This document shows, piece by piece, positions 1 to 6,985 of a DNA stretch of 32,592 nt. Positions within the stretch are counted from its first letter, which is position 1, and every line of letters starts with the position of its first letter. The notes under the pieces were generated by a model that saw only the letters and a list, made by a program, of their open reading frames with translations, searched no databases and was not told the DNA's origin. This DNA comes from Bacteroidaceae bacterium (GTDB taxonomy: Bacteria > Bacteroidota > Bacteroidia > Bacteroidales > Bacteroidaceae), in NCBI GenBank assembly GCA_024401055.1, contig JAKSLT010000024.1, positions 1 to 32,592 of the forward strand, read 5' to 3'. The translations under genes were made by a program, and so were the position numbers.

Positions 1-202
1 ACGCCACCTCCGCGTGCAACGGCCGAAGGGCCAGGGCACGCGCCTCGGCGAGAGTGTCGGCGGGTTGGGCCGAGAGGGCGAGGGGGAGGAGGAAAAGGAA
101 AAGACCCCCCAAGCCCCCCGAGGGGGGGATGTGGTGGTTGAAAAAGCCTGTCAGCCTCCTTTTGAGGAGGATGGGGCGGAGATTTGAAAGAAAGGTGTGC
201 AT
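1..202 (-). CDS. N-terminus of a secreted protein under cobalamin riboswitch control (partial, runs off the window)
   Basis: This frame is open from an ATG at 202 to the window edge, 67 codons. It encodes a basic stretch, then a hydrophobic core (LFLFLLPLALSA, about residues 34-45) and a likely signal peptidase site before QPADTL, so the product is probably exported. It lies immediately downstream of a cobalamin riboswitch on the same strand, so it is probably part of vitamin B12 uptake or a B12-dependent process; a TonB-dependent receptor or associated outer-membrane protein is the usual gene in this position in Bacteroidota, but too little is visible to name it. The start is uncertain: a TTG at 112 would give a normal-length signal peptide, whereas ATG 202 adds about 30 residues that include a copy of the palindromic repeat (reading PPSGGLGGL). 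The ATG sits just after the riboswitch platform hairpin, which favours it. Confidence 0.6.
   Translation of the reverse strand, partial: MHTFLSNLRPILLKRRLTGFFNHHIPPSGGLGGLFLFLLPLALSAQPADTLAEARALALRPLHAEVA
102..140 (+). repeat. Palindromic repeat, copy A (inside the signal-peptide region)
   Basis: A GACCCCCCAAG head followed by a CCCCCC/GGGGGG inverted pair matches the repeats at 1130, 1859, 5389 and 15191. Read on the minus strand in frame with the riboswitch-controlled gene it gives PPSGGLGGL, the counterpart of PPFKGGWEGL in purL. A second small palindrome (CCTCCTTTTGAGGAGG, 156-171) lies beside it. Confidence 0.6.
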
Positions 203-212
203 ACGTTTTCCG

Positions 213-231
213 CGGCTCTTCCTCGGAGCCG
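213..231 (-). promoter_or_regulatory. Hairpin between riboswitch and start codon (probable expression platform)
   Basis: CGGCTC and GAGCCG form a 6-bp GC-rich stem with a 7-nt loop, 11 nt before the ATG at 202 and just after the aptamer. There is no long U-tract after it, so translational control is more likely than termination. The role is inferred from position. Confidence 0.45.
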
Positions 232-248
232 TAAAGGGGGAAACTACT

Positions 249-440
249 ATGCGGCAGGTCTCCTGGCTTGTTGCAGCGACGGCGCCTTCTCGGCCCGCAG
301 GCCAATGGCTTCGTGTCATCGCGAGAAGCAACTCACAGTTGCGGGACAGCGCCGGACTCTCACCGGCTTCCCTATTGTCCGCACCCAGGCCCGTCATCAC
401 CCCTTTCTCGGGGCTTCCAGGCTGTGCGGCACCGCAAGCG
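249..440 (-). promoter_or_regulatory. Cobalamin (adenosylcobalamin-type) riboswitch
   Basis: Read on the minus strand, the region contains the conserved cobalamin aptamer blocks in order: GGGAAGCCGGTGAGAGTCCG, then GCGCTGTCCCGCAACTGTGA, then a GAAGCCATTGGCC segment, and finally the B12 box AAGCCAGGAGACCTGCC. This set is diagnostic of the family. The aptamer binds a cobalamin and normally lowers expression of the downstream gene when B12 is plentiful. The downstream gene is the exported protein at 1-202. Ends are approximate. Confidence 0.96.
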
Positions 441-444
441 ACTG

Positions 445-475
445 CAAAATTACGCATTTCTCCCCAAATGGCAAA
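445..475 (-). promoter_or_regulatory. Promoter of the riboswitch transcript
   Basis: On the minus strand a TTTG (472-475) is followed after 19 nt by TAATTTTG (445-452). This matches the Bacteroidota primary sigma consensus (TTTG, 19-20 nt, TAnnTTTG). It places transcription start near 438, right at the 5' edge of the riboswitch. Confidence 0.75.
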
Positions 476-617
476 GCCCCGGCCGCATTTTTTTGCAGGA
501 TAATTTCCCCCCTCCTTTTGCCATCGTTTTCGCTAAAGGCTATTTCTGCGCTGATAAATCTGATTTTCATGATTTTATCTCCGTACATGTCGATACTCGT
601 GCCGACGGACTCGTCTT

Positions 618-730
618 GGCCACAGCTGTGGCCAAGTATGCGTCACAGCTGTGACCGATATCCGTCACAACTGTGGCCAAGTATCGGTCACAACTGTGGC
701 CAAGTATCGGTCACAACTGTGGCCATGACG
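618..730. repeat. Tandem array of five dyad-symmetric units, 22-23 bp period
   Basis: Five copies of a GGTCACAnCTGTGGCC-like dyad are centred near 625, 648, 670, 693 and 716, joined by linkers such as AAGTATCGG. The first unit contains a perfect 16-bp palindrome (GGCCACAGCTGTGGCC) and the second a perfect 14-bp palindrome (GTCACAGCTGTGAC); the last three are nearly identical. The array lies about 140 bp upstream of the riboswitch promoter. It could be an operator array or a minisatellite. There is no spacer diversity as in CRISPR. Confidence 0.85.
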
Positions 731-816
731 ACTAAATGCCGACTAAGAACGAGCCCTTCGGCGCTACCGACAATTTTTCCGTGCAGGGTGTTATTGGTTC
801 CCTCTGAAAAAAATCA

Positions 817-870
817 GTGTCCGATAAAAAGTCACGGTCTTTGGGGTTGGCCAGAATTTTTATCGGACAC
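817..870. repeat. Perfect 14-bp inverted repeat downstream of purL
   Basis: GTGTCCGATAAAAA (817-830) and its exact reverse complement (857-870) are separated by 26 nt. The site lies 27 nt beyond the purL stop codon, so it may end the purL transcript, but no U-tract follows on the minus strand. The remaining bases of the gene-free stretch 203-896, apart from the riboswitch, promoter and dyad array, show nothing recognisable. Confidence 0.6.
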
Positions 871-896
871 CGATATATATAAATAAGGAGCGGGGC

Positions 897-3800
897 TTAC
901 TTCTGATGTTCCTGGCACCAGCGGCGGGCGTTGGTGAAGGCGGCGAGCCAGGGCGTGCATTCGGCGTCGGGGCAGGGGTAGTAGGGATTCTGCCAGGGGA
1001 GGAAGGCACGCTCCAGGTGGGGCATCATGGCCAGATGGCGACCGTCGGGGGTGCAGATGCCGGCGGCGGCGAAGTCGGAACCGTTGGGGCAACCGGGGTA
1101 CTGGTCGTAGGTGTAGCGGAGGACGATAAGACCCTCCCAGCCTCCCTTAAAGGGAGGAGTTCCTGCGGGGAAGGAGAACTTGCCCTCGCCGTGGGCCACC
1201 CAGATGCCGAGTTTGCTGCCGGAGAGCGGACCGAACATCACGCTGGTGTTCTCGGGGATGGTGACGCCGAGGAACTGCGACTCAAACTTGTGGGAAGTGT
1301 TGTGGAGCATCTTGGCCTTTGCCTCGCCCGAGTTGGGGCCGACGAGACCGAGCTCCACCATCAACTGGCAACCGTTGCAGACACCGAGGGAGAGGGTGTC
1401 GGGGCGCTGGTAGAAACGGTCGAGGGCGGCCTTGGCCTTGGGATTGAAGAGGAAGGCACCGGCCCAGCCCTTGGCGGAGCCGAGGACGTCGGAATTGGAG
1501 AAACCGCCGCAGAAGACAATCATCTGGATGTCGTCGAGCGTCTCGCGGCCGGTGATGAGGTCGGTCATCATCACGTCCTTCACGTCGAAGCCGGCGAGGT
1601 GGAGGGCATAGGCCATCTCGCGCTCGCCGTTGGTGCCCTTCTCGCGGATGATGGCGGCACGGACACCGCTGCGGGTGCGGCGGTCGGGATCGGCGCCGAG
1701 GTCGGCAAGACGGCCGGTGAAGGCGGCGGGGAGCTGGTATTGGAGAGGCTGGTGCTTGTAATTCTTGTAGCGCTCGTCGGCCTGACCGTTGAAGGACTGG
1801 TAGCGGTCGAGGAGGTGGGAGGTCTCGTACCAGACGTCGCGGAGAGAGTCAATGGGAAGACCCTCTAAATCTCCCTTAAAGGGAGACTTTCCGTCAGGGA
1901 AGGAAATGTTGACAGTGCGCTCGGGGATGGGCTCGCCAATCATTACGGCGAGGACGTCGTGGGCATCGAGGATTTCTGCGAAGCGTTCCACGTCGGCCAC
2001 CTGTACGACAACGCCGGGGTTTTCGGCGAAGAGGAGTGTGGCGGGGTCGGTCTCGGCGAAGGCGGAGAGGTCGAGGGCGACGCCGCCCTCGGTGTTGGCG
2101 AAGCACATCTCAAGAATGGTGGTGATGAGACCGCCGGCGGAGATGTCGTGGCCGGCGAGGATGATGCCCTCGTTCACGCACTGCTGCACGGCTTGGAAGG
2201 CGGCGCGGAAGTAGTCGGGATCGGTAACGGTGGGGACATCGCTGCCTACCTTGCCGAGGCTCTGGGCATAGGCGCTGCCGCCGAGGCGGAGTGCGTCGCA
2301 CGAGAAGTCGATATGGAAGAGCGCCCCTTCTTTCTGGAGAGGCACGCTGACGGTCTTGCGAACGTCGCTCACCTCGCCGCCGGCGCTGACGATGACGGTG
2401 CCCGGGGAGATGATCTTCTCGCCGTTCGGATATTGCTGGGAGAGGGACAGGGAGTCCTTGCCCGTGGGGACGTTCACGCCGATGGCGCAGCAGAAGTCGG
2501 AGAGGGCCTGCACGGCGGTATAGAGTCGGGCGTCCTCACCCTTCTGGCTGCGGCAGGGCCACATCCAGTTGGCGGAGAGGCTGACGCTGTCGAGACCTTC
2601 CGTGAGGGGAGCCCACACGAGGTTGGTGAGGCTCTCGGCCACGGAGAGCACGCTGCCCTTGGCGGGGTCGGCAAGACCGGCCTGCGGGGCGTGGCCTATG
2701 GCGGTGGCGATGCCGGCGCGGCCGCGATAGTCGAGGGCCACTACGCCGCAGTCGTTGAGCGGGAGTTGCAGCGGACCTGCGGTCTGCTGATGGGCCACCT
2801 TGCCCGTGACGGAGCGGTCCACCTTATTGGTGAGCCAGTCCTTGCAGGCTACGGCTTCGAGGCGGAGAACTTGTTCGAGTTGATAGTTGAGAGTTGATGT
2901 TTGACAGTTGGAGGGGGCTTCGTACTGGCGCTCCACAGTCTCGTCCACCATCACCGTCTTGGGGGAGTGGCCGAACATCTGGGCGACGTCGAGGTCGAAG
3001 GGACGGCGGCCGTCACCCTGCTGGAAGGCGAAGTGGGCGTCGCCGGTGCACTCGCCCACGACATAGAGCGGAGCACGCTCGCGCTCGGCAATCTGGCGCA
3101 CGTGGTCAATGTGCTTCTCGTCAATGAGGAGGCCCATGCGCTCCTGGCTCTCGTTGGCGATGATTTCCTTGGCGGAGAGGGTGGGGTCGCCCACGGGAAG
3201 CTTGGTCATATCAATGAGGCCGCCGCATTCCTCCACGAGTTCGGAGAGGCAGTTGACATGGCCTGCGGAGCCGTGGTCGTGGATGCTGACGACGGGGTTG
3301 ACCTCCTCCTCGCAGAGGGCACGGACGAGGTTGTTGGCGCGCTTCTGCATCTCGGGGTTGGCGCGCTGCACGGCGTTGAGTTCGATGCCACTGCTATAGC
3401 GACCCGTATCCACGCTGCTGACGGAGCCGCCGCCGAGGCCGATGCGGTAGTTATCGCCGCCCACGACGACGACCTTGTTGCCCTTCTGGGGCTCACCCTT
3501 CAAGCAGTCGCGCTTGGTGCCGTAGCCCACGCCGCCGGCGAGCATCACTACCTTGTCGTAGCCATACTTCTCGCCGTTTTCCTGATGTTCGAAGGTGAGC
3601 ACGGAACCCGTGATGAGGGGCTGGCCGAACTTGTTGCCGAAGTCGGAGGCACCATTTGAGGCCTTGGTGAGAATCTGCTGGGGCGTCTGGTAAAGCCACT
3701 CGCGGACGGGCAGCACCTTCTCCCATTCGGAGGCCTGCTCACGCAGTCGGGGGTAACTCGTCATATAGACCGCCGTGCCGGCAATGGGCCAGGAGCCTAC

Positions 3801-4619
3801 GCCGCCGCCCATGCGGTCGCGAATCTCGCCGCCCGTGCCGGTGGAAGCGCCGTTGAAGGGTTCCACGGTGGTGGGGAAGTTGTGGGTCTCGGCTTTGAGG
3901 GAGATGACGCTCTCAATGTCGCGGATGATGAAGTAGTCGGAGGTGCTGTGGTCGGCGGGGGCGAACTGCTCCACCACGGGGCCCTGGGAGAAGGCTACGT
4001 TATCCTTGTAGGCGGAGAGAATCTTGTGAGGATTCTCGCGGGTGGTCTTCTTGATGAGGTTGAAGAGGGAGGAGGGCATCTCCTCGCCGTCGATGATGAA
4101 GGTGCCGCCGAAGATTTTGTGGCGGCAGTGCTCGGAGTTGATCTGGGCGAAGCCGAATACCTCGGAGTCGGTGAGTTGGCGGCCCAGTTGCTTCTCTACG
4201 CCGTGGAGATACTCTATCTCGGCGGGCGAGAGGGCGAGGCCTTCCTGCTCGTTGTAGGCTTCGAGGTCGGTGATGAACTGTATCTCGGCCGGCTTGATGT
4301 TGACGGTGAAGATGTCCTGGTCAAGGCCTTCGTACTCGCGCTGGAGCATCGGGTCGAGCTGGCCGTCGTGGGGGAAATATTCCTCAATGCGGGAGATACC
4401 GGCGAGGCCCATGTTCTGGGTGATTTCTACGGCATTGGTGCTCCACGGCGTAATCATCTCGCGGCGCGGACCTATGAAGCGGCCTGCCACGGTGGGGCCT
4501 TCAAGGAGAGTGGCGCCGCCGTAGAGCCATTGCAGTTCGTTTACTTCTTCGGGGGTGAGAGCGTGGTTGACTTCTGTGGCAATCACACTCTTGGAGGGAG
4601 TGAGGAAAAAGAGTATCAT
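897..4619 (-). CDS. purL: Phosphoribosylformylglycinamidine synthase (FGAM synthetase), single-chain
   Basis: This 1240-residue protein is the large single-chain PurL, which makes FGAM from FGAR, glutamine and ATP in purine biosynthesis. The N-terminal domain starts MILFFLTPSKSV. The synthetase part contains FGFAQINSEHCRHKIF, KAETHNFPTTVEPFNGAST and GGDNYRIGLGGGSVSS. The C-terminal class I glutaminase has the nucleophile motif LGVCNGCQLM and a late MMPHLER motif. Length fits the family (about 1230-1300). The ATG start matches the usual Bacteroidota N-terminus. Three stretches look foreign to the family: FPAGTPPFKGGWEGL in the glutaminase domain and FPDGKSPFKGDLEGL in the second synthetase half are translated palindromic repeats, and CQTSTLNYQLEQ is a translated low-complexity repeat. 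All keep the frame, so the enzyme is probably functional. It is the last gene of a minus-strand series. Confidence 0.97.
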   Translation of the reverse strand: MILFFLTPSKSVIATEVNHALTPEEVNELQWLYGGATLLEGPTVAGRFIGPRREMITPWSTNAVEITQNMGLAGISRIEEYFPHDGQLDPMLQREYEGLDQDIFTVNIKPAEIQFITDLEAYNEQEGLALSPAEIEYLHGVEKQLGRQLTDSEVFGFAQINSEHCRHKIFGGTFIIDGEEMPSSLFNLIKKTTRENPHKILSAYKDNVAFSQGPVVEQFAPADHSTSDYFIIRDIESVISLKAETHNFPTTVEPFNGASTGTGGEIRDRMGGGVGSWPIAGTAVYMTSYPRLREQASEWEKVLPVREWLYQTPQQILTKASNGASDFGNKFGQPLITGSVLTFEHQENGEKYGYDKVVMLAGGVGYGTKRDCLKGEPQKGNKVVVVGGDNYRIGLGGGSVSSVDTGRYSSGIELNAVQRANPEMQKRANNLVRALCEEEVNPVVSIHDHGSAGHVNCLSELVEECGGLIDMTKLPVGDPTLSAKEIIANESQERMGLLIDEKHIDHVRQIAERERAPLYVVGECTGDAHFAFQQGDGRRPFDLDVAQMFGHSPKTVMVDETVERQYEAPSNCQTSTLNYQLEQVLRLEAVACKDWLTNKVDRSVTGKVAHQQTAGPLQLPLNDCGVVALDYRGRAGIATAIGHAPQAGLADPAKGSVLSVAESLTNLVWAPLTEGLDSVSLSANWMWPCRSQKGEDARLYTAVQALSDFCCAIGVNVPTGKDSLSLSQQYPNGEKIISPGTVIVSAGGEVSDVRKTVSVPLQKEGALFHIDFSCDALRLGGSAYAQSLGKVGSDVPTVTDPDYFRAAFQAVQQCVNEGIILAGHDISAGGLITTILEMCFANTEGGVALDLSAFAETDPATLLFAENPGVVVQVADVERFAEILDAHDVLAVMIGEPIPERTVNISFPDGKSPFKGDLEGLPIDSLRDVWYETSHLLDRYQSFNGQADERYKNYKHQPLQYQLPAAFTGRLADLGADPDRRTRSGVRAAIIREKGTNGEREMAYALHLAGFDVKDVMMTDLITGRETLDDIQMIVFCGGFSNSDVLGSAKGWAGAFLFNPKAKAALDRFYQRPDTLSLGVCNGCQLMVELGLVGPNSGEAKAKMLHNTSHKFESQFLGVTIPENTSVMFGPLSGSKLGIWVAHGEGKFSFPAGTPPFKGGWEGLIVLRYTYDQYPGCPNGSDFAAAGICTPDGRHLAMMPHLERAFLPWQNPYYPCPDAECTPWLAAFTNARRWCQEHQK
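1130..1172 (+). repeat. Palindromic repeat, copy B (in frame inside purL)
   Basis: The core CCTCCCTTAAAGGGAGG (1141-1157) is a perfect palindrome around a central A. It is preceded by GACCCTCCCAG and followed by AGTTCCTGCGGGG, as in the other copies. On the coding strand it reads FPAGTPPFKGGWEGL within the glutaminase domain of PurL, where relatives carry a short unrelated segment. Confidence 0.85.
1859..1902 (+). repeat. Palindromic repeat, copy C (in frame inside purL)
   Basis: The core CTCCCTTAAAGGGAG (1871-1885) is a perfect palindrome around a central A, with the shared GACCCTC head and CTTTCCGTCAGGG tail. It encodes FPDGKSPFKGDLEGL in PurL, in the same frame as copy B. Confidence 0.85.
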
Positions 4620-4650
4620 CCTGTTTTGTTTAGAAAAGAAAGAAAAGGAA

Positions 4651-4717
4651 AATGCACAATGTAGAAGGGCGTGCGTCGTGCTGTTTGTCAGGCGTGCTGC
4701 GTTCTACATTGTGCATT
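4651..4717 (-). promoter_or_regulatory. Hairpin in the purL leader followed by a U-rich tract
   Basis: AATGCACAATGTAGAA (4651-4666) and its exact reverse complement (4702-4717) can form a 16-bp stem around a 35-nt loop. On the minus strand it is followed by a pyrimidine-rich run (TTTTCCTTTTCTTTC) and then the purL ATG at 4619. It could be an attenuator-like structure or one more spacer-specific inverted repeat. No promoter matching the Bacteroidota consensus was found directly upstream. Confidence 0.5.
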
Positions 4718-4748
4718 CATAGTGGTGCGTTCGCGTTGGATTAACTTA

Positions 4749-4939
4749 AGGTAGGTTCTATAAATTAGTTTTCTCTTTCATTTCGGGTAGTATTCTATGC
4801 TCGGTCGCTTTTGGCCTCTTCTCTCGTATCTTCCTTCCTTTCATTCAGTCACGTAGCCCGCTACGCTCCTTCATGAAAGACAGGAATCTACTTCGGAAGA
4901 GTCGCAAAACCGTCACGAGCTAATTAATAGAACCTACCT
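4749..4939. repeat. 191-bp structure with 20-bp terminal inverted repeats, possible MITE-like element
   Basis: The left arm (4749-4768, AGGTAGGTTCTATAAATTAG) pairs with the right arm (4920-4939) with one mismatch. Inside is a second nested inverted pair, CTTTCAT near 4837 and ATGAAAG near 4873, around CGTAGC/GCTACG. The right arm contains the yqeY stop codon (4934-4936). The whole could be a small mobile element that also serves as the yqeY terminator. Together with the leader hairpin it accounts for most of the gene-free stretch 4620-4933. Confidence 0.55.
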
Positions 4940-5380
4940 CAAAAGTTTCTTAACGAGTTGACTTATGGCGCCGCCGTCGGCTCTGCCGGCCAGACGCTTG
5001 GAGGCCGTTCCCATCACCTTGCCCATCTCCTTCATGGAGGTGGCGCCGACTTCGGCGATGATGGCGCGGACTTCGGTTTCCAGTTCCTCGGGCGTGAGGG
5101 CCTTGGGGAGGTATTCCTCACATACGAGAGCCTGGGCCATTTCCTCTTCGGCCAGGTCGGGGCGGTTCTGCTCGGTGTAGAGCGTAGCCGTGTCGCGGCC
5201 CTGCTTGGCGAGTTTGGCGAGAATCTTGATGGCGGCCTCGTCGGTGAGCTCGTCGTTAGCTCCCGGGGCTGTCTTGGCCTCGATAAAGAACTTCTTAATG
5301 TTGCGGAGCGTCTGGAGGCGGACTTTGTCCTTTGCCTTCATGGCGGTGATGATGTCTTTACTTATTTGGTCGAAAAGCAT
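4934..5380 (-). CDS. yqeY: GatB/YqeY domain protein
   Basis: This 148-residue protein starts MLFDQISKDIITAMKAKDKV and contains the LQTLRNIKKFFIEAK segment and the later EEMAQALVCEEYLPKALTPEEL and KEMGKVMGTASKRL segments typical of YqeY proteins. They resemble the tRNA-binding tail of GatB; a role in translation or tRNA amidation is assumed but not settled for the family. The frame is open upstream of ATG 5380, but there it is only the translation of a palindromic repeat and hexamer repeats (giving a long LT run), so ATG 5380 is chosen and the length then matches the family. The stop codon lies inside the 20-bp inverted repeat arm. Confidence 0.93.
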   Translation of the reverse strand: MLFDQISKDIITAMKAKDKVRLQTLRNIKKFFIEAKTAPGANDELTDEAAIKILAKLAKQGRDTATLYTEQNRPDLAEEEMAQALVCEEYLPKALTPEELETEVRAIIAEVGATSMKEMGKVMGTASKRLAGRADGGAISQLVKKLLR

Positions 5381-5388
5381 AATGAAAG

Positions 5389-5447
5389 ACCACCCAACCC
5401 CCGAAGGGGACAACCCCCCAACCCCCTTAAGGGGGCTTTCTGCTGGG
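5389..5447 (+). repeat. Palindromic repeat, copy D (between yqeY and its upstream gene)
   Basis: A CCCCCTTAAGGGGG palindrome is flanked by the family head (GACAACCCCCCAA) and tail (CTTTCTGCTGGGG), with an extra partial head and CCCCCGAAGGGG before it. It sits just upstream of the yqeY ATG and translates as AESPLKGVGGL in the yqeY frame, the same phase as the copies in purL. Confidence 0.85.
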
Positions 5448-5495
5448 GTTAAGGTTAGGGTTAAGGTTAGGGTTAAAGTTAAGGTTAAGGTTAAA
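5448..5495 (+). repeat. Hexanucleotide tandem repeat resembling telomere sequence
   Basis: Eight consecutive 6-bp units of the form GTTAAG, GTTAGG or GTTAAA follow palindromic repeat D directly and end at the stop of the next gene. The TTAGGG-like look is probably coincidental. Confidence 0.9.
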
Positions 5496-6008
5496 TTAGA
5501 AACGTCCGGGACCGAAGCCGGGGCCACCGAAGCCGGGGCCGAAGCCGCCGCGACGGAAGCCTTCACCACCGCGCTGGCCGTTCTGACCGCCGCGATTCAT
5601 GGCGGGGCCCATGAAGACAAGCATCATCTGCTTGGGGGTAAGGCGGGTGCTGAACTTCTCATAGTAGGCACGCTTCACGGCCACCTGCTTCTCCTCCATG
5701 TTGAACTGGTTGAGGAGCATCTGCTGGGCCTCTTCATCGGAGAACTGCTTCATCTCACGCATGCCGTTCACTTCCTCGGGCTGCGTTTCGGGACGCAGAG
5801 CGTCACGCAGGGCATTGAGGGAGTCCTGGTACTCGATGTAGAGAGCCTTGAACCAGCCCTCGTCCTCGTCGGTGAGTTTCATATTCTTTACGAGTTGTTC
5901 GGCACGTTTCTGCGTCCATTCGGCGCGGCGTGCGGCAAAGTCTTCTTTCTGGGCGAATGCACCGCTGGCGATAAGCACCAGGGCGAGAGTCATAAGAACT
6001 TTTTTCAT
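5496..6008 (-). CDS. Small exported helical protein with a Gly/Arg-rich C-terminus
   Basis: The 170-residue product begins MKKVLMTLALVLIASGAFAQ, a clear signal peptide cleaved after AFA, so it is periplasmic or outer-membrane associated. The middle is charged and helical (about residues 21-135), with KLTDEDEGWF and TRLTPKQMMLVFMGP segments reminiscent of the LTxxQ repeats of Spy/CpxP-like periplasmic proteins; that link is weak. The last 30 residues are Gly-rich with Arg and Phe (RRGGFGPGFGG), a low-complexity tail. It lies 59 bp downstream of cysD on the same strand. No specific function can be assigned. Confidence 0.85.
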   Translation of the reverse strand: MKKVLMTLALVLIASGAFAQKEDFAARRAEWTQKRAEQLVKNMKLTDEDEGWFKALYIEYQDSLNALRDALRPETQPEEVNGMREMKQFSDEEAQQMLLNQFNMEEKQVAVKRAYYEKFSTRLTPKQMMLVFMGPAMNRGGQNGQRGGEGFRRGGFGPGFGGPGFGPGRF

Positions 6009-6067
6009 AGTTTTTGTTATTTTGGGGTTTGAATAATTGTTATCTTTTAACTTTTAATTTTTAACTT

Positions 6068-6976
6068 TTAGAAGTAGCCCTCGCGCTTCTTCTGTTCCAT
6101 GGAGGCCTCCTGGTCGAAGTCGATGACGCGGGTGGTGCGTTCGCTCTTTGTCGTGGTCATCATCTCCTCCACAATCTTCTCAATGGTGTCGGCCTCGCTC
6201 TCCACGGCGCCGGTGAGGGGCCAGCAGCCGAGGGTGCGGAAGCGAATCTTGCGCATCTCGATGCGGTCGCGGTATTCCTCGGGCAGGCGGTCGTCGTCGG
6301 GCATGATGAGTTGGCCGTCGAGGTTCACCACGGGACGCTCCTTGGCGAAGTAGAGGGGCACGATGGGTATCTTCTCCAGACGGATATACTGCCAGATGTC
6401 CAGCTCCGTCCAGTTGGAGAGCGGGAAGACGCGGATTTCCTCGCCGCGGTTGACGCGGGCATTATAGATGTCCCACAGTTCGGGGCGCTGGTTCTTGGGG
6501 TCCCACTGGTGCTGGGCGTCGCGGAAGGAGAAGATGCGCTCCTTGGCGCGGCTCTTCTCTTCATCGCGTCGGGCACCGCCGAAGGCTGCGTCAAACTTGT
6601 GCTTGGAGAGGGCGGCGAGCAAGGCCTTGGTCTTCATCAGGTCGGTGTGCACCTTGCTGCCGTGGGTGAAGGGACCCACGCCCTGATGGAAGGCTTCCAT
6701 ATTGCTCTCCACGATGAGGTCCCAACCGTATTCCTTGGCATACCAGTCGCGGAACTGAATCATTTCCTTGAACTTCCACTTGCTGTCGATATGCATCAAG
6801 GGGAAGGGCACCTTGCCGGGGGCGAAGGCCTTTTCTGCGAGGCGCAGCATGACGCTGGAGTCCTTGCCGATGCTGTAGAGCATCACGGGATTCTCAAACT
6901 CGGCGGCTACCTCGCGTATAATATATATTGACTCGGCTTCGAGTTCTTTCAGATGACTGAGGTTGTATGTTTCCAT
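6068..6976 (-). CDS. cysD: Sulfate adenylyltransferase small subunit
   Basis: This 302-residue protein pairs with CysN to make APS from sulfate and ATP. The PP-loop motif [17 protein letters not shown] is near residue 40, followed by [34 protein letters not shown] and the conserved C-terminal [29 protein letters not shown] is chosen as the start because it matches the family N-terminus; the frame extends eight codons further without conserved sequence. The gene follows cysNC on the same strand after about 120 bp, so the order is cysNC then cysD, the reverse of the common cysD-cysN arrangement. Confidence 0.97.
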   Translation of the reverse strand: METYNLSHLKELEAESIYIIREVAAEFENPVMLYSIGKDSSVMLRLAEKAFAPGKVPFPLMHIDSKWKFKEMIQFRDWYAKEYGWDLIVESNMEAFHQGVGPFTHGSKVHTDLMKTKALLAALSKHKFDAAFGGARRDEEKSRAKERIFSFRDAQHQWDPKNQRPELWDIYNARVNRGEEIRVFPLSNWTELDIWQYIRLEKIPIVPLYFAKERPVVNLDGQLIMPDDDRLPEEYRDRIEMRKIRFRTLGCWPLTGAVESEADTIEKIVEEMMTTTKSERTTRVIDFDQEASMEQKKREGYF

Positions 6977-6985
6977 AGGTTTTAT

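Noticed and set aside
618-730. CRISPR-like array
   Set aside because: The units are contiguous dyads without unique spacers, and no cas genes are present. The same applies to 10742-10965.
54-886. Several plus-strand frames across the riboswitch region
   Set aside because: They overlap a cobalamin riboswitch on the other strand and have no family features.
5448-5495. True telomere or linear replicon end
   Set aside because: The run is short, imperfect and internal, between two ordinary chromosomal genes.
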